A stretch of DNA of 64,000 nt, taken from positions 1 through 64,000 of the forward strand of contig NZ_VFTG01000016.1 in the NCBI RefSeq assembly GCF_006439355.1. Reading direction: 5' to 3'. The notes under the pieces were generated by a model, which had not been told where the DNA came from, did no database searches, and worked only from the letters and a program-made list of their open reading frames with translations. Source of the DNA: Mesorhizobium sp. B4-1-3 (lineage in GTDB: Bacteria; Pseudomonadota; Alphaproteobacteria; Rhizobiales; Rhizobiaceae). Positions 27,317 to 36,350 of this stretch are shown here, in pieces. The translations under genes were made by a program, and so were the position numbers. How positions within the stretch are numbered: position 1 is the stretch's first letter; the number at the start of each line of letters is the position of its first letter.

Positions 27317-28164
27317 GCGTCCCTGTCCCTGATCTTCTGCGGCAGGTTGTCGATCAGCAGGTTGACGCTGATGGTGAGGCTGGCGATCGCCAGCGAAGGC
27401 ACGATGACTGCCGGCGCTGCGAACGGCAGGCCGCCGATATTCTCGCGCACCAGCGCGCCCCAGTCGGCCAGAGGCGGTTGCAGCCCGAGCCCGAGGAAGG
27501 ACAGGCCGGAAAGCAGGAGCACGATGAAGACGAAGCGCAGGCCGAAATCCGCGAGCACCGGGCGGATGATGTTGGGAAGGACCTCCGAGCCGATGAGGTA
27601 GGCGGTGCTTTCGCCGCGCACGCGGGCGACAGTCATGAAATCCATGGTGTTGATGTTGACGGCAAGCGCGCGGGCAAAACGATACGCGCCAGGGATATAG
27701 ATCACCGCAAGCGTCAGGATCAGCACCGGGATCGACGAGCCGACCGCGGCAACGACGACGAGCCCGAACAGCTTGCTGGGGATGGAGTTCATGGCGTCGA
27801 GGAAGCGGCTGAGGCAGGTGTCGAACCAGCCGCCGGTGACGGCCGCGACCATGCCGAGCACGACACCTGAAAAGCAGGCGATGCAGACGGCGGCAAGCGA
27901 TATGCCGACGGTGTAGCGCGCGCCCATCAGCACCCGCGAGAGCATGTCGCGGCCGAGATAGTCCGAGCCCAGCAACAGGCCTTGGCGCATTGGGCCGAAA
28001 TAGTCGTCATCGACGATGTCGCCGATCGGATGCGGGATGATGTAGGGCGCGAAGATGGCGACCAGCGTCCACGCCAGAATAACCAGCGAAGCCACAACGC
28101 CGACAAGATTGTAGCTGTGGCCGAGCAGGGATCGTCGGGAGGCTGCAGCGCGTGCCATCGTCAT
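27313..28164 (-). CDS. Peptide/opine-type ABC transporter permease (DppC-like)
   Basis: A 283-aa inner-membrane protein with about six hydrophobic segments, beginning near residue 20 (VVASLVILAWTLVAIFAPYI). It carries the DppC-type extracytoplasmic loop with LLGSDYLGRDMLSRVLMGAR and the cytoplasmic EAA-like loop ALAVNINTMDFMTVARVRGE. It overlaps the ATPase gene (ATGA) and the DppB-like gene on its other side by 4 bp, so the operon is tightly coupled. Confidence 0.92.
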
Positions 28165-29111
28165 CTCAGCCTCGGGTTGGACATGATGGCCACGATGTCC
28201 GCGGCCGTGATGAGCAGCAGATAGCCGAGGCAGAAGATCATCGCGCAGCTCTGGATCAGCGGCAGGTCGCGTGTCGCGACGGCATCGACCATCAGCTTCG
28301 CGATGCCGGGATAGTTGAAGATTGTCTCAACGATGATGACGCCGCCGACCAGATAGGACAGCGACAGCGCGACCGCGTTGACGATCGGGCCGAGCGCATT
28401 GGGAAGCGCGTGCCTCAGCACCATGCGGCCGCGCGAGGCGCCCTTGAGCAGCGCCATCTCGGCGTAGGGCGTGGAGAGCGTTTCGATTACCGCGGCCCGC
28501 GTCATGCGGACCATCTGGGCGGAGATGACGAAAGTGAGCGTGATCACCGGCATCGCATAGATGCGCACCAGATCGGTCAGCGAATGCGCCTCGTTGACCG
28601 AGGACAGCGCCGGCAGCCATTTGAGATAGACCGCGAAAAGCAGCACCGCCAGCGTCGCGACCATGAACTCCGGCACCGAGATCACGCCGATCGAAAGCAC
28701 GGTGACGGCGCGGTCATAGATTGAGCCGCGCAGCATCGCGGCGGTGATGCCTAGCGTCAGCGCCAGCGGCACCGACAGCAGCGTGGTGATGGCGGCGAGC
28801 TTCATCGTGTTCACCAGACGTCCGCCGATCAGCGCTGCGACAGGCATTTGGTTGGCATAGGACGTGCCGAGGTCGCCATGCAGCAGACCGAGAAGCCAGC
28901 GCAGGAAGCGCAGAATCGCCGGATCGTTGAGGTGCATGGCCTCGCGCAGCCCGGCGACCGCCTCCGGCGTCGCCGCCTGGCCGAGCAGGATCGACGCGGT
29001 GTCGCCAGGCAGCATGCTGGTGGCGAAAAACACGGCGAAGAGGACGATCAGAAGCGTGACGAGCGCGATCCCCAGCCGCTTCACCACGAGGTTCAAAACC
29101 CCAGACGTCAT
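28161..29111 (-). CDS. Peptide/opine-type ABC transporter permease (DppB-like)
   Basis: A 316-aa permease. The N-terminal membrane span (VVKRLGIALVTLLIVLFAVF) is followed by the family motif LHGDLGTSYANQMPV and by MRTTRAA-like MVRMTRAAVIETLSTPYAEM, the cytoplasmic coupling loop. It pairs with the DppC-like permease, with a 4-bp overlap. A hairpin lies between it and the upstream binding-protein gene, likely lowering expression relative to the binding protein. Confidence 0.92.
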   Translation of the reverse strand: MTSGVLNLVVKRLGIALVTLLIVLFAVFFATSMLPGDTASILLGQAATPEAVAGLREAMHLNDPAILRFLRWLLGLLHGDLGTSYANQMPVAALIGGRLVNTMKLAAITTLLSVPLALTLGITAAMLRGSIYDRAVTVLSIGVISVPEFMVATLAVLLFAVYLKWLPALSSVNEAHSLTDLVRIYAMPVITLTFVISAQMVRMTRAAVIETLSTPYAEMALLKGASRGRMVLRHALPNALGPIVNAVALSLSYLVGGVIIVETIFNYPGIAKLMVDAVATRDLPLIQSCAMIFCLGYLLLITAADIVAIMSNPRLR

Positions 29112-29157
29112 GGAGGCTCCTGCGGTTGCGTTCGGCCGAAATATTGCTCGATGCGGT

Positions 29158-29187
29158 GCCGGGGGGCCGGCTGGCCGGCCCTCCGGC
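29158..29187 (-). promoter_or_regulatory. Intercistronic hairpin between binding protein and permease genes
   Basis: A 13-bp inverted repeat with one mismatch and a 4-nt loop: 29158-29170 pairs with 29175-29187. It has no following T run. In ABC operons such stems commonly protect the 3' end of the binding-protein message and attenuate read-through into the permeases; that role is inferred here from position. Confidence 0.55.
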
Positions 29188-29196
29188 AGGCGCCTC

Positions 29197-30807
29197 TCAG
29201 GCTTCGAGCCAGAGATACTCGGCCATTGCGTAGCCCATCATGCCACCAAGCGGGTTCGCTTCCAAACCCTTCACCTTGCTGGAGAGGGCATCGACGTTCG
29301 AGATATAGGCCGGGATGATGGTGCCCGCCTCTTCGGACACCATGGTCTGCATCTGGTCGTAGATCTCCTTGCGCTTGGCCTGGTCGAGGGAGCCGCGCGC
29401 CTCGACAAGCATCTTGTCGAACTTCTCCGACTTGTACTGGCTTTCATTCCAGGGCGCGTTGGATGCGTATAGCAGCGAAAACAGGATGTCCGGGGTCGGG
29501 CGCGGATTGATATTGCCGAAATGGACCGGCGCCTTGAGCCAGTAATTGTCCCAGTACCCGTCGGAGGGGACGCGCTGGACGTCGAGCTTCATGCCGATAT
29601 CCGCCCCGGCCGCCTGGATGATCACGGCCATGTCGATCGAGGAGGTGGCAGCGTCGGAGGCAATCACCGGGATGGACTGGCCGAGCACGCCTGCCTTCTG
29701 GAAGTGGAACTTCGCCTTGTCCGGATCGAAAGCCTTCGGCTTGAGGTCGGCGTTGTGGAAGATGTTCGCCGGCGAGACCGGCTGGTCGTTGCCGATCTCT
29801 CCAAGGCCGCGCAATGCCGATTTGACGATCTGCTCGCGGTTGACGAGATATTTCATGCCGGCCACGAAGTCGGCCTTGTTGCCGGGGGCCATGTCGAGCC
29901 GGATGTTGAGGTCGGTGTAATTGCCCGAGGTCGTTTTCGACAGCTCGAAACCCTGCTGGCCGCCGATGAGCTTCATCGCGCGCGGATTGATCGAGGCGGC
30001 GAAGCCGATATCGCCCGACAGAAGCGCGTTGACGCGCGCGCTGTCGTCGCTGATGGCGATGAATTCGAAGGAGTCGAGATAAGGCTTGCCCGACTTCCAG
30101 TAGTTCTTGTTCTTGGTGACCACCGAGCGCACGCCCGGCTCGAAGGTCTCCAGCACGAAAGCGCCCGTGCCGTTGCCCTTGGAAAAGTCAGTGGTGCCGT
30201 CCTTTACGATCATGAAATGATGGAGCGCCAGGATGGTCGGCAGGTCGGCATTGGGGTCGGTGAGCGTGATTTCGACGGTCGACTTGTCGACAGACTTGAA
30301 GCCCGTCATCTGCGCGGCGATCTTGGCGACCTTGGAGCCGACTGCCTTGTCGAGGTGACGCTTCAGCGAGAAGACGACGTCGTCGGCGGTGAGGTCCTTG
30401 CCGTCATGGAAGGTGACGCCCTTGCGCAGCTTCACCGTCCAGGTCTTGGCGTCCTTGCTGTCGATGCTTTCGGCCAACTCCATCTGCGTCTTGCCATCCT
30501 TGTCGAGGAAGGTCAGGCGGTTATAGAGCGAGCAGCAGCGGACATAGTCGGTGGAGAGCGAGGCCTTGGCCGGATCGAGCGTATCGGCCGTCGAAGACGA
30601 CCAGCCGGCAGCCTTGAGGTTGCCGCCCGAGACTGGCGTGGCGGCGACGGCATTGGTGGCTCGGCCGAGCACAGCGCTGCCCGCGGCCAAGGCGGCGCCG
30701 CCTGCCAGCAGCATCTTGAGGAGTTCGCGGCGGCTCGCGCCTCGCCTGATGGCGTTTTCGACCATCGCATCGTCTGCTCCGGTCCAGTTGGTGATCTTGT
30801 CGCTCAT
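29197..30807 (-). CDS. Extracellular solute-binding protein, family 5 (peptide/opine type)
   Basis: A 536-aa binding protein. An unusually long N-region precedes a twin-arginine signal (ASRRELLKMLLAGGAALAAG, about 24-43), so export is probably by Tat. The body has family-5 motifs: LRKGVTFHDGKDLTADDVVFSLKRHLD and a late WNESQYKSEKFDKMLVEAR. It captures the substrate for the adjacent permeases. The start at 30807 follows AAAGGGGAATGAC. Family 5 proteins bind peptides, opines, nickel or oligosaccharides. The catabolic neighbours favour an amino-acid derivative. Confidence 0.92.
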   Translation of the reverse strand: MSDKITNWTGADDAMVENAIRRGASRRELLKMLLAGGAALAAGSAVLGRATNAVAATPVSGGNLKAAGWSSSTADTLDPAKASLSTDYVRCCSLYNRLTFLDKDGKTQMELAESIDSKDAKTWTVKLRKGVTFHDGKDLTADDVVFSLKRHLDKAVGSKVAKIAAQMTGFKSVDKSTVEITLTDPNADLPTILALHHFMIVKDGTTDFSKGNGTGAFVLETFEPGVRSVVTKNKNYWKSGKPYLDSFEFIAISDDSARVNALLSGDIGFAASINPRAMKLIGGQQGFELSKTTSGNYTDLNIRLDMAPGNKADFVAGMKYLVNREQIVKSALRGLGEIGNDQPVSPANIFHNADLKPKAFDPDKAKFHFQKAGVLGQSIPVIASDAATSSIDMAVIIQAAGADIGMKLDVQRVPSDGYWDNYWLKAPVHFGNINPRPTPDILFSLLYASNAPWNESQYKSEKFDKMLVEARGSLDQAKRKEIYDQMQTMVSEEAGTIIPAYISNVDALSSKVKGLEANPLGGMMGYAMAEYLWLEA

Positions 30808-30871
30808 GTCATTCCCCTTTCTGTTGTTTGGCCGGGATGCGCGTCTTGATGCGGCTTTCCGGATTTTGAGC

Positions 30872-31630
30872 TCAGGTTGGTTCCTTCAGGCTTTCCCGCA
30901 CGGCCGCCGCAAAGTCGGCCATTGAGGTGAAGTGGTAGTCGGGCACGGTGAAGTGCTTGGGCTCTATCGTGCCGCCATAGCCCTTCTGGCCGTGGCGGCG
31001 CTCGATCCAGCAGTTGCTCATGCCGAGCGTCCGGGATATGCCGATGTCGTGATGCTGGCTTTGCGCAACGTGCAGGATGTCGTCCTTGCTGTCGCCGCGG
31101 GACGACACGTAGTCGAAGACCTTCTGGAAGAAGGCAGGGTCCGGCTTCTCGGTGCCGGTATCGTCTGCGGTGAAGGTGGCGAAGAAAGGCGATCCGAGCT
31201 GCTTCTCGAAATGGTCGAGAGCCCAGCGCCGGGCATTGGTCATGGCAATCAGCTTATGGGACTTCGCAAGGTCTGCCAGCGCCGCCCCGCTGTCGGAGAA
31301 GCCCTGCCAGCCGCTCGCTGAATCCCGCAGGCGGGCGCCGTATTTCTCCTCTGCCGGCAGGCCGAGCCGCGGCGCGATGACCATGTAGACACGCGCCAGA
31401 TCGTCGGGAAAAAGCCTCGCATCGGGCATGTAGCGGGCCTGCCGGTAAAGGGCGAGCGCTTCTTCGCCGTCGATGGAAACACCGGCCTCCGCGGCGATCT
31501 CGGCCAGGCAGGTCGTGATGCCGCCTTCGAAGTCGATCAGCGTACCGACCACGTCGAAGGTCATGTACTTGAAATCGTTAAGGCCCCTGGCCAAGACTGG
31601 CTCTCCTTTGCGCGCGGCCGAATTACTCAT
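30872..31630 (-). CDS. Haloacid dehalogenase type II-like HAD hydrolase
   Basis: A 252-aa HAD protein from ATG 31630. The nucleophile is Asp26 in TFDVVGTLIDFEGG, with the Thr/Ser motif in LIAMTNARRWALD and the Lys motif near EKPDPAFFQKVFD. L-2-haloacid dehalogenases belong to this group, but many rhizobial members next to aminotransferases and FAD oxidases are unassigned and unlikely to be true dehalogenases. It lies 64 bp upstream of the binding-protein gene on the same strand. A second, only moderately similar HAD gene is at 34379. Confidence 0.85.
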   Translation of the reverse strand: MSNSAARKGEPVLARGLNDFKYMTFDVVGTLIDFEGGITTCLAEIAAEAGVSIDGEEALALYRQARYMPDARLFPDDLARVYMVIAPRLGLPAEEKYGARLRDSASGWQGFSDSGAALADLAKSHKLIAMTNARRWALDHFEKQLGSPFFATFTADDTGTEKPDPAFFQKVFDYVSSRGDSKDDILHVAQSQHHDIGISRTLGMSNCWIERRHGQKGYGGTIEPKHFTVPDYHFTSMADFAAAVRESLKEPT

Positions 31631-31832
31631 GCTGAACAGAACAACATTCGGTGCTCTCCGGGGCGTCGGCCTTGTTGGAAAGCCTGGAAATTCGAGCTTT
31701 CTGGCCCTTTCGTAAAAAGCAGTCTGGCACTTCCCCCGCGCTGGATTCGCCGAAAAGGCGCGAGGTAGCGGCACAAAATTGCGAAATCGTCTGCCCCAGC
31801 GATATTTCGAGACACGACATATTCATCTCTCG

Positions 31833-33206
31833 TCATGCCAGCGCCTGGCGGACGTCCGGATCCTCGAGCGTCTGGTCGAGGGTCCGGCGCGTGCGCTCGA
31901 CGATCGCGTCGATGTCGTCGTCGGTGCAGCAGAGCGGAGGGGCATAGCCGAGAACACCGTGCGCGAAGGCACGGATGATGAGGCCATTGTCCCAGGCCCT
32001 GTCGAAGACGCGTCGCGCCGGCATGGCCGAGGCTGGAAGCGGCGTTTTCTTCTTTTTGTCGACCACCAGCTCGATCGCGGCAAGCATGCCGCGACCGCGG
32101 ACCTCGCCGACCAGCGGATGGTCGCTCAATCCTGACAGCCCCGCCATCAGGCGGGCGCCGGCCTTGATGCCGTTCTCAAGAATTCCGTTTTCATAGAGCT
32201 TCAGCACTTCGAGTGCGACGGCTGCGCTGACCGGATGGGCGGAATAGGTGTAGCCATGGCCCACCGCAGAAGCACCCGCGCCATCGGCAATGACGTTGTA
32301 GACATGGTCAGCCATGAACACGGCGCCCATCGGGATATAGCCCGAGGTCAAGCCTTTCGCGGTCGTCATGAAGTCGGGAACGATATCCTCCTGCGTGCAG
32401 GCAAACAGGGGGCCGGTGCGGCCGAAACCAGTGATCACCTCGTCGGCGATGAACAGGATGCCGTACTCACGGCAGAACTCGCGGATCGCTTTGATCCAGC
32501 CCTTCGGCGGCACGATGACGCCGCCCGAGCCCTGGATCGGCTCGGCATAGAAGGCGGCGACCCGCTCCGGCCCGATCGCCTCGATCCTGCCCTTCAGCGC
32601 CGCAAGCGATGCGGCGATGATGGCGTTCGGGTCATCGCCAACCGGATTGCGGTAAGGATAGGGCGAGGGGATCTTGTGCTGCGATTCCAAGGGAATGCCG
32701 AAGCCGGCATGAAAGGCGGGCAGGGCGGTCAGGCCTGCGCCGACTACCGACGATCCGTGATAACCTTGCTCTATGGAAATGAACTGGTCGCGCTGCGGCT
32801 CGCCCTTGGCATTCCAGTAGTAGCGGACGAAACGGATCGTGCTGTCGACCGCGTCCGAGCCGCCAAGCGTGAAATAGACGTGGTTGAGGTCGCCGGGCGC
32901 GCGTTCGGCCAATTCCGAGGCGAGCCGGATGGCGGGCTCCGAGCCGAGATCGAAATAGGCGGTGGCGTAGGGCAACTCGCGCATCTGCCGGGCCGCCGCC
33001 TCGACGATGCTGTCGTGACCATAGCCGGCATTGACGCACCACAGGCCGGCGAAACCGTCGAGAAGCTGCCGGCCGGACGCGTCGGTCACTGTAGCGCCCT
33101 TCGCCGATTTCAGCACGCGCACGCCGAGCGCCTCATGGGCGCGATAGGAGGTGACCGGATGGATGAGATGGGCGCGGTCGAGTTCTAGCAGGGAATTGGC
33201 GAGCAT
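31833..33206 (-). CDS. Class III (omega) aminotransferase
   Basis: A 457-aa PLP enzyme. Asp255 is in FIADEVITGFGRTG and the Schiff-base Lys284 in TTAKGLTSGY; GYHGSS near 148-153 is the cofactor phosphate region. Class III enzymes act on amino groups away from the alpha carbon, such as beta-alanine, GABA, putrescine or taurine. With the semialdehyde dehydrogenase at 36351 this predicts amine to aldehyde to acid. It is on the same strand as the HAD and transporter genes, 200 bp away. Confidence 0.9.
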   Translation of the reverse strand: MLANSLLELDRAHLIHPVTSYRAHEALGVRVLKSAKGATVTDASGRQLLDGFAGLWCVNAGYGHDSIVEAAARQMRELPYATAYFDLGSEPAIRLASELAERAPGDLNHVYFTLGGSDAVDSTIRFVRYYWNAKGEPQRDQFISIEQGYHGSSVVGAGLTALPAFHAGFGIPLESQHKIPSPYPYRNPVGDDPNAIIAASLAALKGRIEAIGPERVAAFYAEPIQGSGGVIVPPKGWIKAIREFCREYGILFIADEVITGFGRTGPLFACTQEDIVPDFMTTAKGLTSGYIPMGAVFMADHVYNVIADGAGASAVGHGYTYSAHPVSAAVALEVLKLYENGILENGIKAGARLMAGLSGLSDHPLVGEVRGRGMLAAIELVVDKKKKTPLPASAMPARRVFDRAWDNGLIIRAFAHGVLGYAPPLCCTDDDIDAIVERTRRTLDQTLEDPDVRQALA

Positions 33207-33220
33207 TTGTGTCCTCCGGA

Positions 33221-34060
33221 CTATCCCAACGCCTGGTTGGCGAGGGCGTAAACTCTTGGCCTGGCCTGTTCCGGCCCATTCCTGGCGGGGCGGTCCATGG
33301 CAACGCCGCCGCCGACATGGGCAAGGCCGATTTCTCCGAGCCAGCCGGCAATGCCGGTCCTGCTTTCGGTATCGACGCGCAGGAAGGCGCCAGGGCGCGA
33401 CGCGGCGAAAAAGCTGATCAGGGCCTTTGCGTCGTCTGCATTTCCTGCAATGACGGGGCCAATCACCTCGCCGCGTCCGAACGGGCGGATTGCGGCATAG
33501 GCCACGATGATGCCTCTGCGGCGGAGGACTGCGAATTCACCCCGCTCGGCCAGCGCGTCGATCAACGCTTCACGATCAGCGCCGTAAGCGTCGCGATCCA
33601 GGGTCTTGATGTCGGCCAGATCATCGGCGCCTGCAGCTTCCACGCCTTTCGGCAAGGCTAACTCGACGACCTCGCCTTGATGCTGCCGGATTGTGCCGGC
33701 GGGCACGAAGCCCAGCTTCTCATAGAGAGGCATGCCGTCGGCTGTCGCGACAAGTCGCAGTGGACGATCGCCGGCGAGGACAAAGGCTTGTTCCATGAGC
33801 CGGCGCCCGAGCCCTTTGCCGCGCGCGTTCCTGCCGACGATCACCATGTTGATCATGGCGCAATCGCCGCCATAGGGCGTTACCAGGATGGTCCCGGTGA
33901 CCCGACCTTGGTCGTCGAGCGCGACCGCACCGCTGGAGAGCTGCAGCGCCATCTGCCAGTCCTGCGGGCGATGCGGCCAGTTCTCCTGGCGAGAAAGCGC
34001 AACTGCACCCTCGATATGATCTGGCCCAAAGTCCTGGAGTTCGATCTCGCCTTGCTGCAT
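33221..34060 (-). CDS. GNAT acetyltransferase, two-domain (YitH-like)
   Basis: About 279 aa from ATG 34060, which has AAAGGTG just upstream; ATG 34096 is an alternative. The N-terminal GNAT fold includes the acetyl-CoA loop region MVIVGRNARGKGLGRRLMEQ. A second domain follows, with RPFGRGEVIGPVIAGNADDA. The end VYALANQALG matches that of another GNAT protein in this window (43126-44058, ending TYALASQTLG), so the two are paralogues. It starts the leftward catabolic/transport operon, 14 bp before the aminotransferase. The acyl acceptor is unknown. Confidence 0.83.
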   Translation of the reverse strand: MQQGEIELQDFGPDHIEGAVALSRQENWPHRPQDWQMALQLSSGAVALDDQGRVTGTILVTPYGGDCAMINMVIVGRNARGKGLGRRLMEQAFVLAGDRPLRLVATADGMPLYEKLGFVPAGTIRQHQGEVVELALPKGVEAAGADDLADIKTLDRDAYGADREALIDALAERGEFAVLRRRGIIVAYAAIRPFGRGEVIGPVIAGNADDAKALISFFAASRPGAFLRVDTESRTGIAGWLGEIGLAHVGGGVAMDRPARNGPEQARPRVYALANQALG

Positions 34061-34378
34061 GAGGCACCTTTCCATCTGGCCCCGAGTCTCGGCCATCGGC
34101 GGGCTGCAGATCGTCTGAAGGTTTCGACTTCGGCAGTATCATTCGCCTTTGCGCAGGGGGTGCACCGCATCTTGTGCTGGCGCTGGCCGCGGGCGGAAAC
34201 TCGGAAGCCGCGGACGACCCTCTCGAGCGACCCAAGATGCTACAGCGTGCCAAACCGGCCGGCGGATACGCAACTTTCTGCTTTCGCGGGGCCGATTTCG
34301 GTCAAGTGACCGGCCGCCGGCCCGCATATGATGACGAAATCCCAAAGCGGGGTGCGTTTCCACCGGAGATCAACGGAC

Positions 34379-35047
34379 ATGGCTTCCTTCAGGCCCAAAT
34401 ACATCACCTTCGACTGCTACGGCACGTTGACTTTTTTCCAGATGGCGGAGGCGGCACGCGATCTCTATGGCAGCCGGCTGGACGAGCCGCGCATGCAGGA
34501 GTTCATCAAGAACTTCGCGGCTTACCGGCTCGATGAGATTCTGGGCGACTGGAAGCCCTATGCCGAGGTCATCCACAACGCGCTGGAGCGCGCCTGCAAG
34601 CGCAACGGCGTCGCCTTCAGCCCCGATGATGCCAAAATGGTCTATGAGCGCGTGCCGACCTGGGGGGCGCACGCCGACGTTCCGGCCGGGCTTGCCAAGG
34701 TCGCCAAGGAAATTCCGCTGGTCATCCTCTCCAACGCCATGAACGCGCAGATCATGTCCAACGTGGAAAAGCTCGGCGCACCGTTCCATGCCGTCTATAC
34801 GGCCGAGCAGGCGCAGGCCTATAAGCCTCGCTTCAAGGCCTTCGAATACATGCTCGACAGGCTTGGCTGCGGCCCGGAAGATATCCTTCACTGTTCGTCT
34901 TCCTTCCGCTACGACCTGATGTCGGCCCATGATCTCGGCATCAAGCACAAGGTTTGGGTCAACCGCGGCCACGAGCCGGCCAATCCCTATTACGGCTATG
35001 TGGAGATATCCGATATTTCCGGGCTGCCGGGTGTGGTCGGGCTCTGA
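34379..35047 (+). CDS. Second haloacid dehalogenase type II-like HAD hydrolase
   Basis: A 222-aa HAD protein from ATG 34379, behind CCGGAGATCAACGGAC. Asp12 in TFDCYGTLTFF is the nucleophile; LVILSNAMNAQIM holds the second motif and YKPRFKAFEYML the lysine motif, with SSSFRYDLMSAHDLGIK last. It is followed 16 bp later by the PuuB-like oxidase, so the pair are probably an operon facing the leftward operon. HAD type II genes repeatedly accompany such oxidases in rhizobia, but the reaction is not established. Confidence 0.85.
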   Translation: MASFRPKYITFDCYGTLTFFQMAEAARDLYGSRLDEPRMQEFIKNFAAYRLDEILGDWKPYAEVIHNALERACKRNGVAFSPDDAKMVYERVPTWGAHADVPAGLAKVAKEIPLVILSNAMNAQIMSNVEKLGAPFHAVYTAEQAQAYKPRFKAFEYMLDRLGCGPEDILHCSSSFRYDLMSAHDLGIKHKVWVNRGHEPANPYYGYVEISDISGLPGVVGL

Positions 35048-35063
35048 AACAGGCGGGTTACCG

Positions 35064-36338
35064 ATGAAGTTCGTCTCCTACTGGCACGACACCGCCCCCG
35101 TCTTTTCCGGGGGGGCGCAAGGCCCGGTCGAGGGGCACTATGATGCGGCGATCGTCGGCGGCGGCTTCACGGGTCTCGCCGCCGCGCGCCAATTGGCGAA
35201 GGCCGGCGCCAAGGTCGTGGTGCTGGAGGCGGAGCGGGTTGGCTGGGGCGCATCCGGGCGCAATGGCGGGCATCTGAACAACGGCCTCGCGCACAGCTAT
35301 CTTTCGGCCAAGGCGGAGCTTGGCAAGGAACGCGCGATCGCGCTCTACCGCGCGCTGGACGATTCCATCGACACCGTCGCGGCGCTGATCGCCGAGGAAG
35401 GCATCGACTGCAACTTCCGTCGCGCCGGTAAGCTGAAGCTCGCCTCCAAGCCGCAGCATTTCGAAGCGATCGCCCGCAACTTCGAAGCCGTCCATGCGGA
35501 AGTGGACCCGGATACGGCGCTGCTGTCGTCGACCGACCTTACATCCGAGGTCGGCTCGCCCTTTCATGGCGCAATGCTCTCGAAGAAAAGCGCCATGATG
35601 CATATGGGCCGCTATGTGGCTGGGCTGGCGACAGCGGCGGTCCGCCATGGCGCCATTATCCATGAGAATGCAACCGTGACGGATCACAGGCAGTCCGGCG
35701 CGCTGCATCAGCTGACCACTGCCCGCGGCCGCATCAGCGCCGACAATCTGCTGGTGGCCACCGGCGCCTATACCACGCCGAATTTCGACTATTTCCGCCG
35801 CAGGCTTATCTCCGTTGGTAGCTTCATCATCGCCACGCGGCCGCTGAGCGATGCCGAGATCGCCTCGACGATGCCGGGCAACCGGACATGCGTGACCTCG
35901 ATGAATATCGGCAACTACTTCCGGCTTTCGCCGGACAAGCGCCTGATCTTCGGCGGCCGCGCCCGCTTCTCGGCAACATCGGACCAGCGCTCCGATGCCA
36001 GAAGCGGCCAGATATTGTGGGCAAGCCTCGCGGCGATCTTCCCGCAGCTCGCCAAGGTCGAGATAGACTATTGCTGGGGCGGGCTGGTCGACATGACCAA
36101 GGACCGCTTCCCGCGGGCCGGCTACCATGATGGGGTCTGGTACGCGATGGGCTATTCGGGGCACGGCGCGCAGCTCTCCACGCAGCTCGGCATGATCATC
36201 GCGGACGCGATGCTCGGCCGCGAGGATCGCAATCCGCTGAAGGGCCTCCCATGGCCGTCCATCCCCGGCTATTCCGGCAAGCCCTGGTTCCTGCCGATGG
36301 TCGGCCTCTACTACAAGGCGCTCGACCGGATCCAGTGA
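35064..36338 (+). CDS. FAD-dependent oxidase, gamma-glutamylputrescine oxidase-like
   Basis: A 424-aa DAO-family enzyme. After an N-terminal SYWHDTAP segment characteristic of PuuB/OrdL proteins comes the FAD motif IVGGGFTGLAAARQLAKAG (about 31-49), then WGASGRNGGHLNNG. The C-terminal GYSGHGAQLSTQLGMIIADA binds the flavin ring. PuuB-type enzymes oxidise a primary or secondary amine to an aldehyde with H2O2. With the aminotransferase and semialdehyde dehydrogenase nearby, an amine-degradation route is likely. It ends 12 bp from the convergent dehydrogenase gene. Confidence 0.87.
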   Translation: MKFVSYWHDTAPVFSGGAQGPVEGHYDAAIVGGGFTGLAAARQLAKAGAKVVVLEAERVGWGASGRNGGHLNNGLAHSYLSAKAELGKERAIALYRALDDSIDTVAALIAEEGIDCNFRRAGKLKLASKPQHFEAIARNFEAVHAEVDPDTALLSSTDLTSEVGSPFHGAMLSKKSAMMHMGRYVAGLATAAVRHGAIIHENATVTDHRQSGALHQLTTARGRISADNLLVATGAYTTPNFDYFRRRLISVGSFIIATRPLSDAEIASTMPGNRTCVTSMNIGNYFRLSPDKRLIFGGRARFSATSDQRSDARSGQILWASLAAIFPQLAKVEIDYCWGGLVDMTKDRFPRAGYHDGVWYAMGYSGHGAQLSTQLGMIIADAMLGREDRNPLKGLPWPSIPGYSGKPWFLPMVGLYYKALDRIQ

Positions 36339-36350
36339 TCGGGGCTGGGG

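Noticed and set aside
30872..31630. True haloacid dehalogenase function
   Set aside because: Only the general HAD motifs are visible. The catabolic context does not suggest halogenated substrates, so a specific function is not claimed.
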